From: Paludibacteraceae bacterium
GTDB taxonomy: Bacteria; Bacteroidota; Bacteroidia; Bacteroidales; Paludibacteraceae
NCBI GenBank assembly: GCA_017961765.1
Contig: JAGCWQ010000179.1
Location: 1-33,169 of the forward strand
Direction of reading: 5' to 3'
DNA length: 33,169 bases
The translations under genes and the position numbers were made by a program. This document shows, piece after piece, positions 1 through 7,698 of this stretch; position 1 is the stretch's first letter, and each line of letters begins with the position of its first letter. The notes under the pieces are model-generated. The model was not told the DNA's origin and did no database searches. It worked only from the letters and a program-made list of their open reading frames with translations.

Positions 1-39
1 ATCTAAAAAACGAAAGTCAGGCAAGATACCTCTATATAC

Positions 40-75
40 AAAAAGAACGTGGGACAATTCCTTATCCAACGTTCT
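40..75 (-). terminator. intrinsic terminator of the small-RNA candidate
   Basis: On the minus strand AGAACGTTGG (75-66) can pair with CCCACGTTCT (53-44) with one mismatch, and TTTT follows. The same bases 68-74 can alternatively pair with 180-186 to close the long hairpin, so the two structures exclude each other. Confidence 0.5.
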
Positions 76-190
76 AGGTACCTGGCATGACCTACAGATT
101 TGAGATAAGAAATGCCCACGTATGCACGCAGGCATTTGCTTATTTATCCTCAAATCTGTTCTTCTACTGCCAGGTTTCCGAACGTTTCAG
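40..190 (-). ncRNA. candidate structured small RNA, 6S-like hairpin
   Basis: Seen: read on the minus strand, 186-68 folds into one long imperfect hairpin. The stems are 180-186 with 68-74 (7 bp), 168-174 with 81-87 (7 bp), 149-159 with 94-104 (11 bp), 139-143 with 105-109 (5 bp) and 131-137 with 110-116 (7 bp). An internal bubble (160-167 opposite 88-93), a 5-base bulge (144-148) and a 14-base apical loop interrupt them. A terminator-like hairpin with a T-run follows directly at 75-40, which favours the minus strand. Known: 6S RNAs, including the Bacteroidales-1 type, are long bubble-containing hairpins with their own promoter and terminator. Inferred: an autonomous RNA of about 150 nt, possibly 6S-like. 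The upstream box at 199-208 is only near consensus (TA, three bases, TTTGC), so promoter support is weak. It could instead be a mobile palindromic element. Confidence 0.45.
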
Positions 191-290
191 ATTAAATAGC
201 AAACGCTATGAATAATAATATGTTAGTTTAAAATTTGTTTCTGTTTTTGTCGTAATGTTTTTTGTTTGTTAATAAAATTATCTGTTATCA

Positions 291-372
291 GGTAGAGACG
301 ATGTGCACATCGTCTCTACGATTCATTCCACAATTTGTCGGGCCCATTCCGGCAGTCACATCGTGTCTACCT
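291..372. repeat. palindromic REP/MITE-like element
   Basis: Bases 292-319 are a perfect 28-bp palindrome (arm GTAGAGACGATGTG, no spacer). The same arm recurs inverted at 358-372 with one mismatch (CACATCGTGTCTACC), so the 82-bp unit is bounded by inverted repeats. It begins exactly where the zeta-toxin homology stops, so it probably inserted into that gene. A 22-base core at 304-325 recurs with three mismatches on the minus strand at 11045-11066. No transposase is present, so mobilisation would have to be in trans. Confidence 0.6.
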
Positions 373-520
373 TTCATCACTCGGTTAGCGATGCGGGCAG
401 CGTTAAGCGATACACAGAGTTCACCAACCACTGATGACGAAGTATTTTGCTTGTCACCGTGGTCTTACCAGACCCATTAGGTCCTGCGACGATTATCAAC
501 ACGGGCTTTTTCTCGTACAT
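373..520 (-). pseudogene. zeta-toxin-like kinase remnant
   Basis: Read on the minus strand from ATG 520, the peptide begins MYEKKPVLIIVAGPNGSGKT, a P-loop in the style of zeta-toxin/AAA kinases. The frame hits TGA at 379-377 after 47 codons. In another frame, just past an apparent internal deletion, RIANRVMKG is readable up to 373; this resembles the conserved RVxxGGH segment far downstream in zeta proteins. The palindromic element at 291-372 then replaces the rest. Intact family members are roughly 190-280 residues, so most of the fold is gone and the protein cannot be functional. Zeta toxins phosphorylate UDP-N-acetylglucosamine or related nucleotide sugars. The ATG overlaps the end of the upstream remnant, the usual antitoxin-toxin arrangement. 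Confidence 0.6.
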
Positions 521-700
521 TGTCTATCTCCGTATTTCTCTTTATACATTTTTGAAATTTCGTCGAAATATTTTCGGAGGGCTGCCTCGTTGCTTTTTCG
601 AGCCTCTTCAGCCGCCTCCCGCATGATGTACGAAAGCATCTCGTCCGTCGGTTCCTCCAGACTGGTCAACCTATAATTTATTTATCTCTTCTTCCGACAT
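496..700 (-). pseudogene. small antitoxin-like gene remnant, two frameshifts
   Basis: On the minus strand ATG 700 reads MSEEEINK and stops. Shifting one base gives RLTSLEEPTDEMLSYIMREA and onward, then a second one-base shift in a T-run near 560 gives FDEISKMYKEKYGDRQ up to TGA 498-496. Removing one T at each point restores a single open frame of about 67 residues, acidic and helical, overlapping the zeta-like start at 520. I infer a decayed antitoxin partner from position and character. No DNA-binding motif is evident, and I cannot name the family. Confidence 0.45.
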
Positions 701-727
701 AAAATTTGTTTTGCGATTATGCTAGTA

Positions 728-735
728 CAAATATA
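728..735 (-). promoter_or_regulatory. promoter -7 box for the toxin-antitoxin remnant
   Basis: The minus strand reads TATATTTG, a full match to the Bacteroidota TAnnTTTG box, 27 bases upstream of ATG 700. No TTG lies 19-21 bases further upstream; an AT-rich dispersed repeat (739-784) now occupies that position. Confidence 0.4.
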
Positions 736-738
736 GGA

Positions 739-784
739 AATTAAGAGTTAAGAATTAAGAATTGAGAATTAAAAGTTGAGAATC
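739..784. repeat. AT-rich dispersed repeat, copy 1
   Basis: A run built from a roughly 7-base TTAAGAA/TTGAGAA unit. Bases 755-778 (24 bp) recur identically on the minus strand at 8854-8831. Such TTAAGAATT strings look like slippage-prone spacer DNA, not a gene. Confidence 0.6.
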
Positions 785-832
785 ATTCTGGGGTCGAGTG
801 GAATTTGGGTTAAAAATCACGTGCGGCATTTA

Positions 833-853
833 CCCCCAGGGCGTTGCCCCAGG
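833..853. repeat. GC-rich hairpin, possible dispersed repeat
   Basis: GGGC-GTT-GCCC lies inside a CCCCCAGG...GCCCCAGG context and stands out from its AT-rich surroundings. It resembles GC-rich palindromic spacers common in Bacteroidota genomes, but no second copy is in the window. The rest of 780-995 shows no gene. Confidence 0.3.
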
Positions 854-995
854 CTATGGACGGACAGGCCTTTCAATCTATATGTTGTATCTCGGCAAAG
901 AAAAGAGAGTTGCGAAACTTGAATAAATTAAAACACAAATCACCTTAGCCGCAAACAAATATAGAACACGACTTTACGAATTCTCCTTTCTTCAC

Positions 996-1004
996 TACCT
1001 TTGC
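996..1004 (+). promoter_or_regulatory. mutS2 promoter -7 box
   Basis: TACCTTTGC matches the Bacteroidota TAnnTTTG consensus; a partial -33 element (TTTA) lies at 973-976. Transcription would begin near 1010. That would leave almost no leader for a TTG at 1012 and supports ATG 1030 as the mutS2 start. Confidence 0.6.
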
Positions 1005-1029
1005 AGGCGAATTGACAAAAAGGGAAAAG

Positions 1030-3489
1030 ATGATATATCCAGACAACTTCGAAACGAAAACAGGATTCGACAAAATAAGGGCTCTTGTCAAAGAGGGATG
1101 CCTCTCTCCTTTGGGGAAAGAATTAGTGGATGAAATGAGTTTTTCCACCGAAAAGGGAAAAATTCTCGACGAGACGAACCAAACCGCTGAATTCGTGCAG
1201 ATCTTGCAGGAAGAAGACGAATTTCCGACGGACGCCTACTACGACCGACGCGACAGCTTGGCAAAAATCCGGGTGGAGGGCACATTCCTCGAAGAGAGAG
1301 AATTGTTCGAACTCCGCAAAGCCATGGAGACCATCGGCCTTGTCGTCCGCTTTTTCGAACAGAAAGAGGAGGGACAGTACTACTACCTGAAAGAGTTGTC
1401 CAAGGATATCTTCACCTTTCCCGACCTTATCAAACAGATAGACCGTATTCTCGATAAATTCGGCAAGATAAAAGACAACGCCTCTCCCCTTTTGGCAGAG
1501 ATACGCACGACCATCACGACGACGGAAGCCGGCATTTCCAAGAGCCTACAGAACATCATGCGCCAAGGCCAAGCGGACGGCTTCATCGAGAAAGACGTAA
1601 ATCCCGCCATGCGCGACGGACGATTGGTCATCCCTATCTCCCCTGCCTTCAAAAGGAAGATAAAGGGTATCGTCCATGATGAATCGGCCACAGGAAAAAC
1701 AATATTCATCGAACCGGAAATCGTGGTGGAGGCCAACAACCGCATACGGGAACTCCAAGCAAAGGAGAAACGGGAGGTCATACGGATACTCACAGCATTC
1801 ACCAATGAGATCCGTCCACGAATTCCGGAGATACTGGATTCGTACCAATTCCTTGCCCAGATTGACTTCATCAGAGCCAAGGCCCTCTTCGCCGAAAAGA
1901 CGGAGAGCACCCTTCCCAAGATAGCCGACTTTCCGACAATTGATTGGGCACATGCCACCCACCCCATCCTGATGCTCTCTCACCAGAAAGCGGGGAAAGA
2001 GATTGTGCCGCTCGACATCGTCCTCAACCAAGAGCAACGTATCCTGCTCATTTCGGGACCTAACGCCGGAGGAAAATCGGTCTGCCTGAAAACAGTCGGA
2101 CTGCTACAATATATGTTGCAGTGTGGTATGCTCGTACCTATGTACAAAAGTAGCCAGATGGGTATCTTCGGCAGCATCTTCATCGACATCGGAGACGAGC
2201 AATCCATCGAAAACGACTTGAGTACCTACAGTTCGCACCTGACCAACATGAAGCACTTCGTGAAACGATGCGACGAGAAGAGCATCCTCCTCATCGACGA
2301 GTTCGGAGGCGGAACCGAGCCACAAATCGGAGGTGCCATTGCAGAGGCACTGCTCGACCATTTCAACCAGAAGAAGGCTTTCGGTGTCATCACAACCCAC
2401 TACACCAACCTGAAGAACTTCGCCACAGAGACGGAGGGCATCGTCAACGGAGCCATGCTCTACGACCGACACCAGATGCGTCCGCTCTTCCAACTGGAGA
2501 TAGGAAACCCAGGAAGTTCGTTCGCCATCGAGATTGCCCGAAAAATAGGATTGCCGGAAATCGTCATCCAAGAGGCCTCCGAATTGGTCGGAACAGACTA
2601 TATCAACATGGACAAATACCTCCAAGATATAGCACGGGACAAACGCTATTGGGAAAACAAACGACAAAACATCCGACAGAAAGAGAAGCACCTCGAAGAA
2701 CTGACGGAGAAATACGAGAAGGAACTCAACAGCCTCGCTTCCCAAAAGAAGGAACTTATCCGCGAAGCAAAATCCGAATCCAAACGCTTGGTGGAACAGG
2801 CCAACGCCGTCATTGAAAACACCGTCCGAAAGATCAAGGAAGCACAAGCCGAACGAGAGAGTACGAGAGAGGCCCGCAACGAACTGAACGAGTTCAGAGA
2901 CAAGTTGTTGGAAGAGGGATCCGAGAACGACACCATCAATGCGAAATTGAAGCGTCTGCAACAACGCGAACAACAGAAAAAGGAGAAGAAAGCCCCAATT
3001 CCAGTCACCAAGCCGGAGACTGTTTTGAAACCAGGGGACAACGTACGCATCAAAGGACAAAGCAACATCGGAGAACTGATGTCCATCCAAGGCAAAAACG
3101 CCGTCGTCGCATTCGGTCTCATCAAATCGAACGTCAAAGTCGATCAATTGGAGCATGTCAGCAAGAACCAAGTCAAACGTGAGAACAATGCGAAGAGTTC
3201 CTTCATCTCCACCACCACCGCCGAGGATGTACGTCAACGGAAGCTCAACTTCAAGCGGGAAATAGACGTGAGAGGAATGCGAGGAGACGAAGCCCTGCAA
3301 GCCGTCACCTACTTCATCGACGACGCACTCATCGTAGGAGTTGACCAAGTCAGAATCCTTCACGGAACAGGAACCGGCATTCTCCGCCAACTGATTAGAG
3401 ACTACTTGAAGACCGTACAAGGCGTCTCCACGTTCCACGACGAGCATGTGCAATTCGGCGGAGCGGGCATCACGGTTGTGGAGTTTTGA
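1030..3489 (+). CDS. mutS2: MutS2 family endonuclease/ATPase
   Basis: MutS2 binds branched DNA or stalled, collided ribosomes as a dimer. In different species it suppresses recombination or rescues ribosomes through its C-terminal Smr nuclease domain. Seen: 819 residues from ATG 1030, close to usual MutS2 length. The MutS-type core and clamp occupy residues 1-330. Walker A GPNAGGKS is near 343, Walker B LLIDEFGGGTEP near 421, and a long charged coiled coil covers 510-650. A KOW-like segment follows near 665-705 and an Smr domain near 741-819 (DVRG, then HGTGTG and a GG-x-G-x-T end). The frame extends to TTG 1012, but the promoter box and a GGGAAAAG tract before 1030 favour the ATG. There is no mismatch-recognition domain, as expected for MutS2. 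It appears monocistronic, with a weak terminator behind it. Confidence 0.95.
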   Translation: MIYPDNFETKTGFDKIRALVKEGCLSPLGKELVDEMSFSTEKGKILDETNQTAEFVQILQEEDEFPTDAYYDRRDSLAKIRVEGTFLEERELFELRKAMETIGLVVRFFEQKEEGQYYYLKELSKDIFTFPDLIKQIDRILDKFGKIKDNASPLLAEIRTTITTTEAGISKSLQNIMRQGQADGFIEKDVNPAMRDGRLVIPISPAFKRKIKGIVHDESATGKTIFIEPEIVVEANNRIRELQAKEKREVIRILTAFTNEIRPRIPEILDSYQFLAQIDFIRAKALFAEKTESTLPKIADFPTIDWAHATHPILMLSHQKAGKEIVPLDIVLNQEQRILLISGPNAGGKSVCLKTVGLLQYMLQCGMLVPMYKSSQMGIFGSIFIDIGDEQSIENDLSTYSSHLTNMKHFVKRCDEKSILLIDEFGGGTEPQIGGAIAEALLDHFNQKKAFGVITTHYTNLKNFATETEGIVNGAMLYDRHQMRPLFQLEIGNPGSSFAIEIARKIGLPEIVIQEASELVGTDYINMDKYLQDIARDKRYWENKRQNIRQKEKHLEELTEKYEKELNSLASQKKELIREAKSESKRLVEQANAVIENTVRKIKEAQAERESTREARNELNEFRDKLLEEGSENDTINAKLKRLQQREQQKKEKKAPIPVTKPETVLKPGDNVRIKGQSNIGELMSIQGKNAVVAFGLIKSNVKVDQLEHVSKNQVKRENNAKSSFISTTTAEDVRQRKLNFKREIDVRGMRGDEALQAVTYFIDDALIVGVDQVRILHGTGTGILRQLIRDYLKTVQGVSTFHDEHVQFGGAGITVVEF

Positions 3490-3512
3490 CAAAGACACAT
3501 ATCGGTCGAAAG

Positions 3513-3539
3513 AAAATGCCGATTTTAGACATTTTTTTT
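3513..3539 (+). terminator. weak terminator after mutS2
   Basis: AAAATG (3513-3518) pairs with CATTTT (3530-3535) and a T-run continues to 3539. The six-pair AT-rich stem is weak, but it lies 24 bases past the stop codon. Confidence 0.3.
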
Positions 3540-3582
3540 CACTATAAGCACCATCCTTATAGAACAAATTTGTAACTTCGTC

Positions 3583-3695
3583 AAATCGTAGGTGAATTTT
3601 CAAAATTCGCCGATTTAGATAACTAACGTGGTCGTAACATTCAACGTTTTTTGATTCACCCCTACGAATGCCACCATCTTGTCGGGATCCAATCC
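3583..3695. repeat. structured leader with inverted repeats
   Basis: The leader before the nicotinamidase-like gene contains two nested inverted repeats. One is a compact hairpin at 3583-3617 (GGTGAATT against AATTCGCC, extended by AAATC/GATTT). The other is a longer-range pair: TCGTAGG plus TGAAT (3586-3597) against ATTCA and CCTACGA (3654-3667). Just beyond, TTGTCGGG (3679-3686) followed by a CCA-TCC string resembles 335-350 of the element at 291-372. A degenerate copy of that element family is therefore plausible; a regulatory leader is the alternative. Confidence 0.35.
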
Positions 3696-3778
3696 CTTCA
3701 CGCCACGGCAAACTGAACTGAATCGATAAAACACATTGGAATTAAACAAGGTCCACCTAAATAAATAGAGGATTTATC

Positions 3779-4300
3779 ATGAAAAGATGTTTAATAGTCA
3801 TCGACATGCAGAATGATTTCGTGACCGGAACTTTAGCAAACAAAGCAGCCGAAGCGATAATCCCTCTGATTAAAGCAAAAGTCGAAGCATACAAACAAGA
3901 AGGAAACTCCGTCTGGTTCACGCGAGACACGCACAAACGGGACAGCTACGCAGAGTCGCAAGAAGGAAGGAAACTTCCTATCGAACACTGCATCAAAGGC
4001 ACTTGGGGTTGGCAAATCGTCAACGACTTGAAACCATCCCGCAAGCAGAGCAAAATCATCGATAAGCCTACCTTCGGATGGAACAAATGGAAGAAGACGA
4101 AGCTGAAATCCTTCCAAGAGGTTGAGTTGGTCGGCACCTGCACTGACATCTGCGTGATCAGCAACGCTTTGGCCATCAAAGCAGCCTTCCCTGAACTCAC
4201 AGTACGGGTGGATGGAAAATGTTGTGCCGGTTTAACGGAAGAGAAGCACAAAGCGGCGCTTGAAGTCATGAAGTCCTGCCAAGTGGAAGTCGACGAATAG
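3779..4300 (+). CDS. isochorismatase-family cysteine hydrolase, nicotinamidase-like
   Basis: A cytosolic hydrolase predicted to deamidate nicotinamide to nicotinate. Seen: 173 residues. The catalytic triad of the family is in place: D9 (VIDMQNDF), K96 and C125 (GTCTDICV). Residues matching the nicotinamidase metal site are also present: D50 and H52 (TRDTH), E59, and H70 in [13 protein letters not shown]. This metal site separates nicotinamidases from isochorismatases and makes PncA activity the best call. The family is promiscuous, so another amidase substrate cannot be excluded. It heads a plus-strand set with a macro-domain gene 20 bases downstream and pncB beyond; PncB consumes nicotinate, which strongly supports the assignment. 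It ends with TAG. It has a long structured leader (3490-3778). Confidence 0.85.
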   Translation: MKRCLIVIDMQNDFVTGTLANKAAEAIIPLIKAKVEAYKQEGNSVWFTRDTHKRDSYAESQEGRKLPIEHCIKGTWGWQIVNDLKPSRKQSKIIDKPTFGWNKWKKTKLKSFQEVELVGTCTDICVISNALAIKAAFPELTVRVDGKCCAGLTEEKHKAALEVMKSCQVEVDE

Positions 4301-4320
4301 GAACCACACCAAGAAGACCT

Positions 4321-4839
4321 ATGGCTACAATTGAAATCATCGAAGGGGACATCACCCAACTGAATGTAGATGCCATCGTGAATGCGGCTAACTGCTCGCT
4401 ATTAGGCGGTGGCGGGGTCGATGGTGCCATTCATCGCGCGGCAGGCCCCGAGCTCCTACAAGCTTGCATTCCCCTCGGCGGTTGCAAAACCGGAGAGGCA
4501 AAAATCACACCCGGATTCAAGCTTCCAGCTAAGTTTGTAATCCACACACCCGGTCCCATCTATAGAGACGGGAAACACGGGGAACCCGAACTCTTGGAAT
4601 CCTGCTATAGGAATTGCCTCACACTCGCCGAAGAGAACCATTGCGAGACCATCGCCTTCCCAGCCATCTCCACAGGCGTTTATGGCTACCCATGGGCAGA
4701 TGCAACAAAAATAGCAATACAGACAGCACTTTCCTTTCCAACCCGAAACATCAAGAAAGTTCTATTTTGCTGTTTCAGCGCCCCTATGACAGAATTATAT
4801 AAACAAGAGTTGGCTAACAACGTCAAGTCAAACGACTAA
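4321..4839 (+). CDS. macro domain protein, ADP-ribose/O-acetyl-ADP-ribose processing
   Basis: A single macro domain of 172 residues. Family motifs are in order: GDIT near residue 9, NAAN near 22, the loop [10 protein letters not shown] near 30-39, and ISTGVYGYP near 116-124 for diphosphate binding. This is the MacroD/YmdB-like class, whose members hydrolyse O-acetyl-ADP-ribose or remove ADP-ribose from proteins. The substrate of this one is inferred only. It lies 20 bases behind a nicotinamidase-like gene and ahead of pncB. Sirtuin reactions yield both nicotinamide and O-acetyl-ADP-ribose, so the operon may clean up both products of NAD consumption. The 87-base gap before pncB contains a short hairpin. 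Confidence 0.9.
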   Translation: MATIEIIEGDITQLNVDAIVNAANCSLLGGGGVDGAIHRAAGPELLQACIPLGGCKTGEAKITPGFKLPAKFVIHTPGPIYRDGKHGEPELLESCYRNCLTLAEENHCETIAFPAISTGVYGYPWADATKIAIQTALSFPTRNIKKVLFCCFSAPMTELYKQELANNVKSND

Positions 4840-4869
4840 CAGAATACAGACAAGAAAATCCGGAAGAGC

Positions 4870-4900
4870 CTGGAGACGAAACCTAAATCTCCAGTTTCTT
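4870..4900 (+). promoter_or_regulatory. hairpin between macro gene and pncB
   Basis: CTGGAGA (4870-4876) pairs perfectly with TCTCCAG (4888-4894) and is followed by TTTCTT. It could be a weak terminator or attenuator that lowers pncB expression, or an RNA processing site. No known riboswitch is recognised. Confidence 0.3.
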
Positions 4901-4926
4901 CCATTAACCTATAAATCAAATCGAAT

Positions 4927-6120
4927 ATGGAACAAATCATAAATTCACTTTTGGACACCGACCTATACAAATTCTCCATGGGTCAGGCCATCTTCCATCA
5001 ATTCAACGACGCAAAGACAACGTGGACATTCACCTGCCGCAACAAGGACGTGAAATTCACTTCCGAGATGGTGGAAGAGATCAAAAGGCAAATCAAACTC
5101 TACTGCACCCTCTCGTTCAAGGAAGAGGAGTTGACCTATCTACTGGACAAACAAGCTTGGTTCAAAGAGAGTTACGTCGATTTCTTGAGATATTGGCACC
5201 CTCGCTACGAAGATTTTGACATCCGGGAAGAAGGCGATTGCGGACTCTTCATCGAGACTTGCGGAAGCTGGTTCAACACCTCCCAATACGAGACACCCGT
5301 CTTAGCCATCGTAAACGAGGTCTATTTCCGTATGAATTTCGATTATGCGACCTTGCTCGACTCTTTCAAAAAACGGACAGAGGAAAAAATAGCGAAATTG
5401 AAATCCGGTCAATACGAAATAGGTAACTTCTCCGAATTTGGTATGAGAAGGAGACTCTCCTTCGAGGCTCAAGATTGGATGGTAGGAAAACTGAAGGAGA
5501 GCAACCTGCCAGGATTCATCGGAACCTCCAACGTGTTCCTCGCCAAGAAATACGACCTAAAGGCAATGGGTACGATGGCCCACGAGTGGATCATGACGGT
5601 AGGACAAGGATACCACGAACACAACCCGGCCTACTCCAACAAGTTCGCCCTCGACGCATGGGTGAAAGAGTATGGCGTACTCAACGGTATCGCCCTCACG
5701 GACACCATCACGACAGACTGCTTCCTCAAAGATTTCCGCCTCACCTACTCCAAACTCTTTGACGGAGTAAGACACGACAGCGGAGACCCTTACGAATGGG
5801 GAGACAAGATGCTTCGCCACTACCGTGATTTAGGCATCGACCCACTGAATAAAACTTTGCTGTTCAGCGATTCGTTGGATTTTGAGCGTGCATCTGCCAT
5901 CTACAAATATTTCAACGGAAAGTCCAAAGTGGCATTCGGAATCGGAACCTACCTCTCAAACGACACTTGCGAGAAGGCTCTGAATATCGTGATGAAAGTG
6001 ACGGAAGCCAACTACAGCCCCGTGGCTAAAATATCAGACACAAAAGGTAAATCCACGTGCAAAGACCCAGCCTATGTAGATTACTTGCAACGTTGCATAG
6101 ATTGGCGTATGACCCACTAA
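4927..6120 (+). CDS. pncB: nicotinate phosphoribosyltransferase
   Basis: Converts nicotinate and PRPP to nicotinate mononucleotide, with ATP hydrolysis, as the first step of the Preiss-Handler route to NAD. Seen: 397 residues, the length of the enterobacterial-type enzyme. YKFSMGQ lies near residue 15 and EFGMRRR near 171. The histidine in GTMAHEW is residue 219, the same number as the phosphorylated His219 of the Salmonella enzyme. RHDSGDP, which binds the phosphoribosyl group, is near 283. ATG 4927 is the natural start, directly before MEQIINSLLDTDLYKFSMGQ. Upstream neighbours supply nicotinate (nicotinamidase-like) and process ADP-ribose derivatives. A strong terminator follows, and the convergent gene nnr also serves NAD chemistry. 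Confidence 0.95.
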   Translation: MEQIINSLLDTDLYKFSMGQAIFHQFNDAKTTWTFTCRNKDVKFTSEMVEEIKRQIKLYCTLSFKEEELTYLLDKQAWFKESYVDFLRYWHPRYEDFDIREEGDCGLFIETCGSWFNTSQYETPVLAIVNEVYFRMNFDYATLLDSFKKRTEEKIAKLKSGQYEIGNFSEFGMRRRLSFEAQDWMVGKLKESNLPGFIGTSNVFLAKKYDLKAMGTMAHEWIMTVGQGYHEHNPAYSNKFALDAWVKEYGVLNGIALTDTITTDCFLKDFRLTYSKLFDGVRHDSGDPYEWGDKMLRHYRDLGIDPLNKTLLFSDSLDFERASAIYKYFNGKSKVAFGIGTYLSNDTCEKALNIVMKVTEANYSPVAKISDTKGKSTCKDPAYVDYLQRCIDWRMTH

Positions 6121-6137
6121 TCCATAGAAGCATAATC

Positions 6138-6188
6138 CCCCTTGGTTTCCCATCCTGCAAGGTTGGCAACCAAGGGGTTTTTCTTTTT
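6138..6188 (+). terminator. intrinsic terminator of pncB
   Basis: CCCCTTGGTT (6138-6147) pairs perfectly with AACCAAGGGG (6168-6177), followed by TTTTTCTTTTT. It sits between the convergent ends of pncB and nnr. On the minus strand the hairpin has no T-run, so it mainly serves pncB. Confidence 0.9.
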
Positions 6189-7698
6189 AGCGTACCTGCA
6201 AGAATCGGTAAGCCTTTCCTATATAATTTGCAATATCGCCCGCCAACAAACTCTCTTGAGAAATCTCCTCAGCCGCCAAATCACCTGCCAAGCCATGCAG
6301 ATAGACGCCCAACAGAGCGGCATGTTCCGCCGTATATTTCTGAGCCAAGAGCGAGAGGATAATGCCCGTCAAGGTATCGCCACTGCCCGCTGTCGCCATC
6401 CCCGGATTGCCCGACGTATTGAAGAAACAACGTCCGTCTGGCAACGAGACACTGGTGTTCGCCCCCTTCAAGACGATAATCAGCCCATACTCCTGCGAGA
6501 GACGTATCTGTTTTTCCAATCGGTCATACCCCGAAACGGAATCACCGGCAAGGCGGTCGAACTCTTTCGGATGGGGCGTGATTATGGTATTCTTAGGAAG
6601 ACGAGAAAGCCAACCCTCCTCCGCCACGATATTGAGGGCGTCTGCATCCATCACCAACGGGAGACGTACATTTTCTATCAAATCGGACAAAGCTTTATGC
6701 GTCTGCGCCTTTCGTCCTAATCCAGGGCCGACCCCCACGGCATTGAAACGGGAAGCATCAGGAAATTCACTAAACGCCTCTTCATTCTTATCTAACGAAG
6801 CAATAGCCTCAGGGATAGTCATTTGTAACACATCACAGCAACGAGAAGGGACATGGACTGTCAGCAATCCGCACCCCGTACGCAAAGCCGCCTTCGCACC
6901 CAACAATGCAGCACCAACCATTCCATAGGAACCTGCCACCAACAAAGCATGTCCATAGGTTCCCTTGTGCGAAAACTTCGTCCTTCGATGCAAAATCTGC
7001 ATCGCCTCCTCCTTTCCAAAGAGGAAATAGGAAGAGGGTATCTCCTCCATTCCCTTGGGGTGCAACTGAATATCAAGCACATGCACGTCCCCTACATAAG
7101 GAGCATTTTCGTAAAGTAAGAAAGCTATTTTAGGAAATTGGAATGTATAGGTGACCGAGGCACGGACGATGGATTCTGCCCGATTGGTCCGATTATCCTC
7201 TCCAAACAAACCAGAAGGGATATCTATCGCAAAAACCGTTGCCCCGCTCTCGTTGATTCGCCGAACCACCTCCGCATAAAAGCCTTCCAACGGTCGATTG
7301 AGGCCTGAACCGAACAAACCGTCCAACACACAATCCGTTGACTCAAGGATGAAATTCTCCAACGAGTTTTCGTCGATCAAGTGAACCTCAACCCCTTGGG
7401 ATTCCAACTCCGACTTGGCCGCCAAGCAATCTGCCGAATAGCGACCATTCGTCGAAAAGAGGTATGTCTCCAATCGGAAACCTACCATAGCCAACATCCG
7501 AGCAACGACCAACGCATCGCCTCCATTGTTTCCTGGGCCAGCGACCACCCGAACGAAGGCATCACGATCCAACTCATGCAACAATTCATTAAACAGAGCC
7601 GACGAAGCACGCTTCATCAAGTCAAACGAAGCGATAGGTTCATGCGCTATCGTATAGGCATCCAACTCTTTTATCTGATTAGTTCTAAATATCTTCAT
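6187..7698 (-). CDS. nnr: bifunctional NAD(P)HX epimerase/dehydratase
   Basis: Repairs hydrated NADH and NADPH. The N-terminal YjeF_N domain epimerises R- and S-NAD(P)HX, and the C-terminal ribokinase-like domain dehydrates S-NAD(P)HX using ADP (bacterial type). Seen: 503 residues, typical of the fused form. The epimerase part is at 1-215 (GPGNNGGDALVVAR near 54, DGLFGSGLNRP, AIDIPSG). The dehydratase part is at 225-503 (KGTYGHALLVAGS, VMDADALN, ITPHPKEF, and NPGMATAGSGDTLTG near 435-450). ATG 7698 lies inside the end of the GH13 gene (14-base overlap), which suggests translational coupling. Its end faces pncB across the terminator. Confidence 0.95.
   Translation of the reverse strand: MKIFRTNQIKELDAYTIAHEPIASFDLMKRASSALFNELLHELDRDAFVRVVAGPGNNGGDALVVARMLAMVGFRLETYLFSTNGRYSADCLAAKSELESQGVEVHLIDENSLENFILESTDCVLDGLFGSGLNRPLEGFYAEVVRRINESGATVFAIDIPSGLFGEDNRTNRAESIVRASVTYTFQFPKIAFLLYENAPYVGDVHVLDIQLHPKGMEEIPSSYFLFGKEEAMQILHRRTKFSHKGTYGHALLVAGSYGMVGAALLGAKAALRTGCGLLTVHVPSRCCDVLQMTIPEAIASLDKNEEAFSEFPDASRFNAVGVGPGLGRKAQTHKALSDLIENVRLPLVMDADALNIVAEEGWLSRLPKNTIITPHPKEFDRLAGDSVSGYDRLEKQIRLSQEYGLIIVLKGANTSVSLPDGRCFFNTSGNPGMATAGSGDTLTGIILSLLAQKYTAEHAALLGVYLHGLAGDLAAEEISQESLLAGDIANYIGKAYRFLQVR

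Noticed and set aside
262-676. Plus-strand open frames of 72 and 80 codons
   Set aside because: They lie antisense to the zeta-toxin/antitoxin remnant and across a palindromic repeat; the minus-strand homology explains the region.
1012-1030. TTG start at 1012 for mutS2
   Set aside because: The promoter box at 996-1004 would leave almost no leader; ATG 1030 has a purine-rich tract before it and begins the conserved sequence.
2104-3711. A 535-codon open frame on the strand opposite mutS2
   Set aside because: It is a shadow of mutS2 codon bias: no domain, no promoter, and mutS2 is clearly the conserved gene.
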